DNA of 64,000 bases, taken from NCBI GenBank assembly GCA_025462725.1, contig JAOAPE010000010.1:1-64000 (forward strand), in the 5' to 3' direction. The position numbers were made by a program, and so were the translations under genes. This DNA comes from Terriglobales bacterium. Its GTDB lineage: Bacteria; Acidobacteriota; Terriglobia; Terriglobales; Acidobacteriaceae. Within the stretch, counting starts at the first letter, position 1; each line of letters starts with the position of its first letter. The notes under the pieces were generated by a model. It was not told the DNA's origin, ran no database searches, and worked only from the letters and a program-made list of their open reading frames with translations. Of the stretch, positions 62,168 through 64,000 are shown piece by piece.

Positions 62168-62923
62168 ATGTCCCACCCCACCACCCGCTTCTCCTCCCGC
62201 GTCAACGACTACATCCAATACCGCCCCAACTACCCCGCCGACGTCCTTCAACTCTTGAAAGACGAATGCCTTCTCGCGAATGACTCCGTCATAGCGGAGA
62301 TCGGCTCCGGCACAGGCATCCTCACTCAACATTTTCTTGAAAACGGAAACACAGTCTTCGCCGTCGAGCCGAACAATGAAATGCGTGCCGCAGCCGAACA
62401 GGAATTTTCAGGAAGGAAAAACTTTCACAGCATCGCGGCCACAGCCGAAGGAACCACACTTGCGCCGCACTTTTGCGACCTGATCGTCGCCGCGCAATCC
62501 GCTCACTGGTTCAACGGAGAACTCGCCCGACGCGAATTCATCCGTATCGGCAAACCCAGCGCGTTTACAGCTCTCATCTGGAACGAGCGCAGCATCGAAT
62601 CAAGCGCATTCCTGCGCGAATACGAACAACTGCTGCGCACCTTCGGTACCGACTACATGGAAGTCCGCGCCAAAGTCTCTGAGGCAGTGCACGGCATTTT
62701 CGCCGCCGCTCCATTCCGCACGAAGGTCTTTCCGAACCACCAGCAGTTCGATCTCACGTCCCTCACCGGACGCCTGCTCTCGTCCTCATACACTCCGAAA
62801 TCAACTGACCCGCGACATGCCCCCATGCTCACCGAACTCCGCCGCCTCTTCGAAACCCACCAATCGAACGGCCAAGTGACCTTCGAATACGAAACCCGCA
62901 TCTACTACGGACAACTCTCGTAG
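62168..62923 (+). CDS. Class I SAM-dependent methyltransferase
   Basis: A 251-aa enzyme. VNDYIQYRPNYPADVLQLLK begins it. VIAEIGSGTGILTQHFLENG is motif I and FAVEPNNEMRAAAE motif II; CDLIVAAQSAHWFN is motif IV. The order fits small-molecule methyltransferases of the UbiE/Tam type. The frame opens at 62126, but ATG 62168 is normal for the family. The acceptor is unknown. Confidence 0.88.
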   Translation: MSHPTTRFSSRVNDYIQYRPNYPADVLQLLKDECLLANDSVIAEIGSGTGILTQHFLENGNTVFAVEPNNEMRAAAEQEFSGRKNFHSIAATAEGTTLAPHFCDLIVAAQSAHWFNGELARREFIRIGKPSAFTALIWNERSIESSAFLREYEQLLRTFGTDYMEVRAKVSEAVHGIFAAAPFRTKVFPNHQQFDLTSLTGRLLSSSYTPKSTDPRHAPMLTELRRLFETHQSNGQVTFEYETRIYYGQLS

Positions 62924-62936
62924 TTCTCGCTTTAAA

Positions 62937-63274
62937 GAGATCCCGAGCGAGCACCGCAAGCGCGACGAGAGATCCCAATCGTTCTGCAGCTCATTCTGGC
63001 TGTTCTCTGCAAACTGCTAGAGACTTGTCATCCAGAGCGCCTTGTTTCTGGCGCGAAGGATCTTGCGCTTAGCAACACGAGAATACTCGCCAAAACCAAC
63101 TCAGTTGACTTGTCATCCTGAGCGGAGCGCAGCATTGTCGAAGGACCTCATCAATCCGCAGACTGTTTGATCTACTAACGCCCAAACCTGCGTTTTCCTT
63201 CCGTCTTCTTTGTGTCCTTTGTAATTCAAGGTTTTGCTTTTGATTCTGGCTAACAGCTAAAGGCTAAGAGCTAA
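62937..63274 (+). repeat. Composite repeat array (A'', B, A, C, D)
   Basis: A'' (62937-62992, ATCCCGAGCGAGCACCGCAA), B (63027-63080), A (63109-63160), C (63198-63235) and D (63248-63274, GCTAACAGCTAAAGGCTAAG). D ends at the stop codon of the ABC permease gene. It is the most complete array in the window. Confidence 0.82.
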
Positions 63275-63276
63275 CC

Positions 63277-64000
63277 TCACCCCAGTTCCGCCAGCAACTT
63301 ATCCAACCCCTTCTCCGCAATTCGCGGCACCTTCGCCAGCGAGAATTGATAAAACACCGCGCCCAGCACCAACAAACTCGCAGCCACCGCAAACGGCAAC
63401 CACGGCATGTGTAGTCCCGTTGCAATCACCGTCACCAGGAACCACGAGCCTCCAAGCGCAGCCAGCAGCAGCATCGACGAGATTCCCGACGCCTCTGACA
63501 CGTTCTTGCGCGTCATCTTCGTCGGATCCACTCTCTTCGGGAACCACACGGAAAAGAAATTTCCTGCCCCGAACATGAATAGTCCCACGTAGGCCGAGCA
63601 CAAAAGTGTCAATGCAAGTTGCGTCATCTGGATCGGCCCGCGCAATCTAGCGATCCCCGTTATCACAACCATATTGATCGCCACCAGCACCGCCACTGAG
63701 ATGTTCTTTGCAGCGATGATCTGTCGCGTCGGTATCGGCGACAGCAGCCACCGCTGGAATCCCGTCGCATCTGACCAGAACATATTGAAGACCTGCGGCG
63801 ATATCACCAGGAACGAATACCCCATCGTGAACGGCAGTACATAGGTGCTGTTTTGCAGATTGAATTTGAACGCATTCTTCATGAATTGAGAACCTGTCGT
63901 CATCAGAAAGCAAACTGCCCAGATCATGATGACGTTCATCACCAGTTTGGGATCTTTCATCATGTAACGCAGTTCTTTCTCCACCACGGCAGAAGTCGTC
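63277..64000 (-). CDS. ABC-2-type transporter permease, partial (N-terminus beyond the right edge)
   Basis: The frame is open to the window edge, so the protein starts outside. The visible 241 residues show about six hydrophobic segments (for example LVMNVIMIWAVCFLMTT, TYVLPFTMGYSFLVISPQVF and LLLAALGGSWFLVTVIATGL). VVEKELRYMMKDPKL is the short amphipathic element before the last membrane domain in ABC-2 exporters of this kind. The ATPase partner is not in the window. The substrate is unknown. Confidence 0.75.
   Translation of the reverse strand, partial: TTSAVVEKELRYMMKDPKLVMNVIMIWAVCFLMTTGSQFMKNAFKFNLQNSTYVLPFTMGYSFLVISPQVFNMFWSDATGFQRWLLSPIPTRQIIAAKNISVAVLVAINMVVITGIARLRGPIQMTQLALTLLCSAYVGLFMFGAGNFFSVWFPKRVDPTKMTRKNVSEASGISSMLLLAALGGSWFLVTVIATGLHMPWLPFAVAASLLVLGAVFYQFSLAKVPRIAEKGLDKLLAELG

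Noticed and set aside
6182-63274. CRISPR array or classical insertion sequence as the source of the repeats
   Set aside because: The repeats are dispersed, of several types, lack regular spacers, have no cas genes nearby, and are not flanked by a transposase or target-site duplications that I can recognise.

Overview
The window looks like chromosomal DNA of an Acidobacteriota bacterium (Terriglobia / Koribacter-like). This rests on gene content: a VWFA-related protein of the acidobacterial type, paired DUF507 proteins, a two-part glycine decarboxylase, SucC-SucD, a two-subunit-type methylmalonyl-CoA mutase, and many short Ser- or Gly-rich secreted proteins. There is no rRNA, no CRISPR array, no phage structural gene and no recognisable transposase. 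One tRNA (Arg, CCG) is present. Genes switch strand often and most operons are short.

Layout. 1-6160: exopolysaccharide locus, with a glycosyltransferase running off the left edge, a divergent tyrosine autokinase/chain-length regulator, a TPR plus jelly-roll protein and an O-antigen ligase-type polymerase. 6750-9300: secreted FecR-like protein, Rho and a probable omega subunit, all on the minus strand. 9686-10086: two stress-type small proteins, one membrane and one CsbD. 10115-15970: minus-strand metabolism (hydantoinase/oxoprolinase A, UbiA-type prenyltransferase, Ndk, SucD, SucC). 16635-26399: mostly plus-strand housekeeping (MOSC protein, hydrolase, TrpD, acyltransferase, site-2 protease, TrpS, ScpA, ScpB, RluB-type synthase). 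26634-33402: a membrane protein with HESGH, a small sigma-like factor, a SpoIIE phosphatase, YihY/BrkB, DUF1801, proline dehydrogenase and the tRNA. 33460-47001: GH15, ferredoxin, two DUF507 proteins, zinc-ribbon/Sel1 protein, QueG, gluzincin-TPR protein, response regulator, and a three-domain acyl-ACP/lysophospholipid acyltransferase fusion. 47205-53172: SnoaL-like and DUF2911 proteins, then gcvT-gcvH-gcvPA-gcvPB plus a coupled 84-aa gene. 53481-57255: a receiver-like protein, a divergent pair of HTH regulators, a small Cys-rich protein and the mutase. 57631-64000: VWFA protein, GlgC, DUF1801, methyltransferase and an ABC-2 permease running off the right edge.

The most unusual part is not a gene. 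The spacers hold one oriented, composite repeat system made of interchangeable blocks: A (TCATCCTGAGCG... GTCGAAGGA... CTCTGCA), B (TCATCCAGAGCGC... GGCGCGAAGGATC), C (gene-like words of the type CTTCGCGTCCTCTGCGGTGAA), D (iterated GCTAACAG/GCTAAAAG words), E (iterated TTTTGC) and F (hairpins such as GCGGGGCTTTAGCCCCGC). They occur in a roughly fixed order, with the C or D end usually abutting a stop codon. One copy is read in frame inside the hydantoinase gene. Another supplies the stop codon of a 57-aa gene that appears truncated, and the matching C-terminal half of that protein family seems to survive as a relic beside the tRNA 10 kb away.

All calls come from reading the sequence; no database search was run. 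Family names rest on motif recognition.
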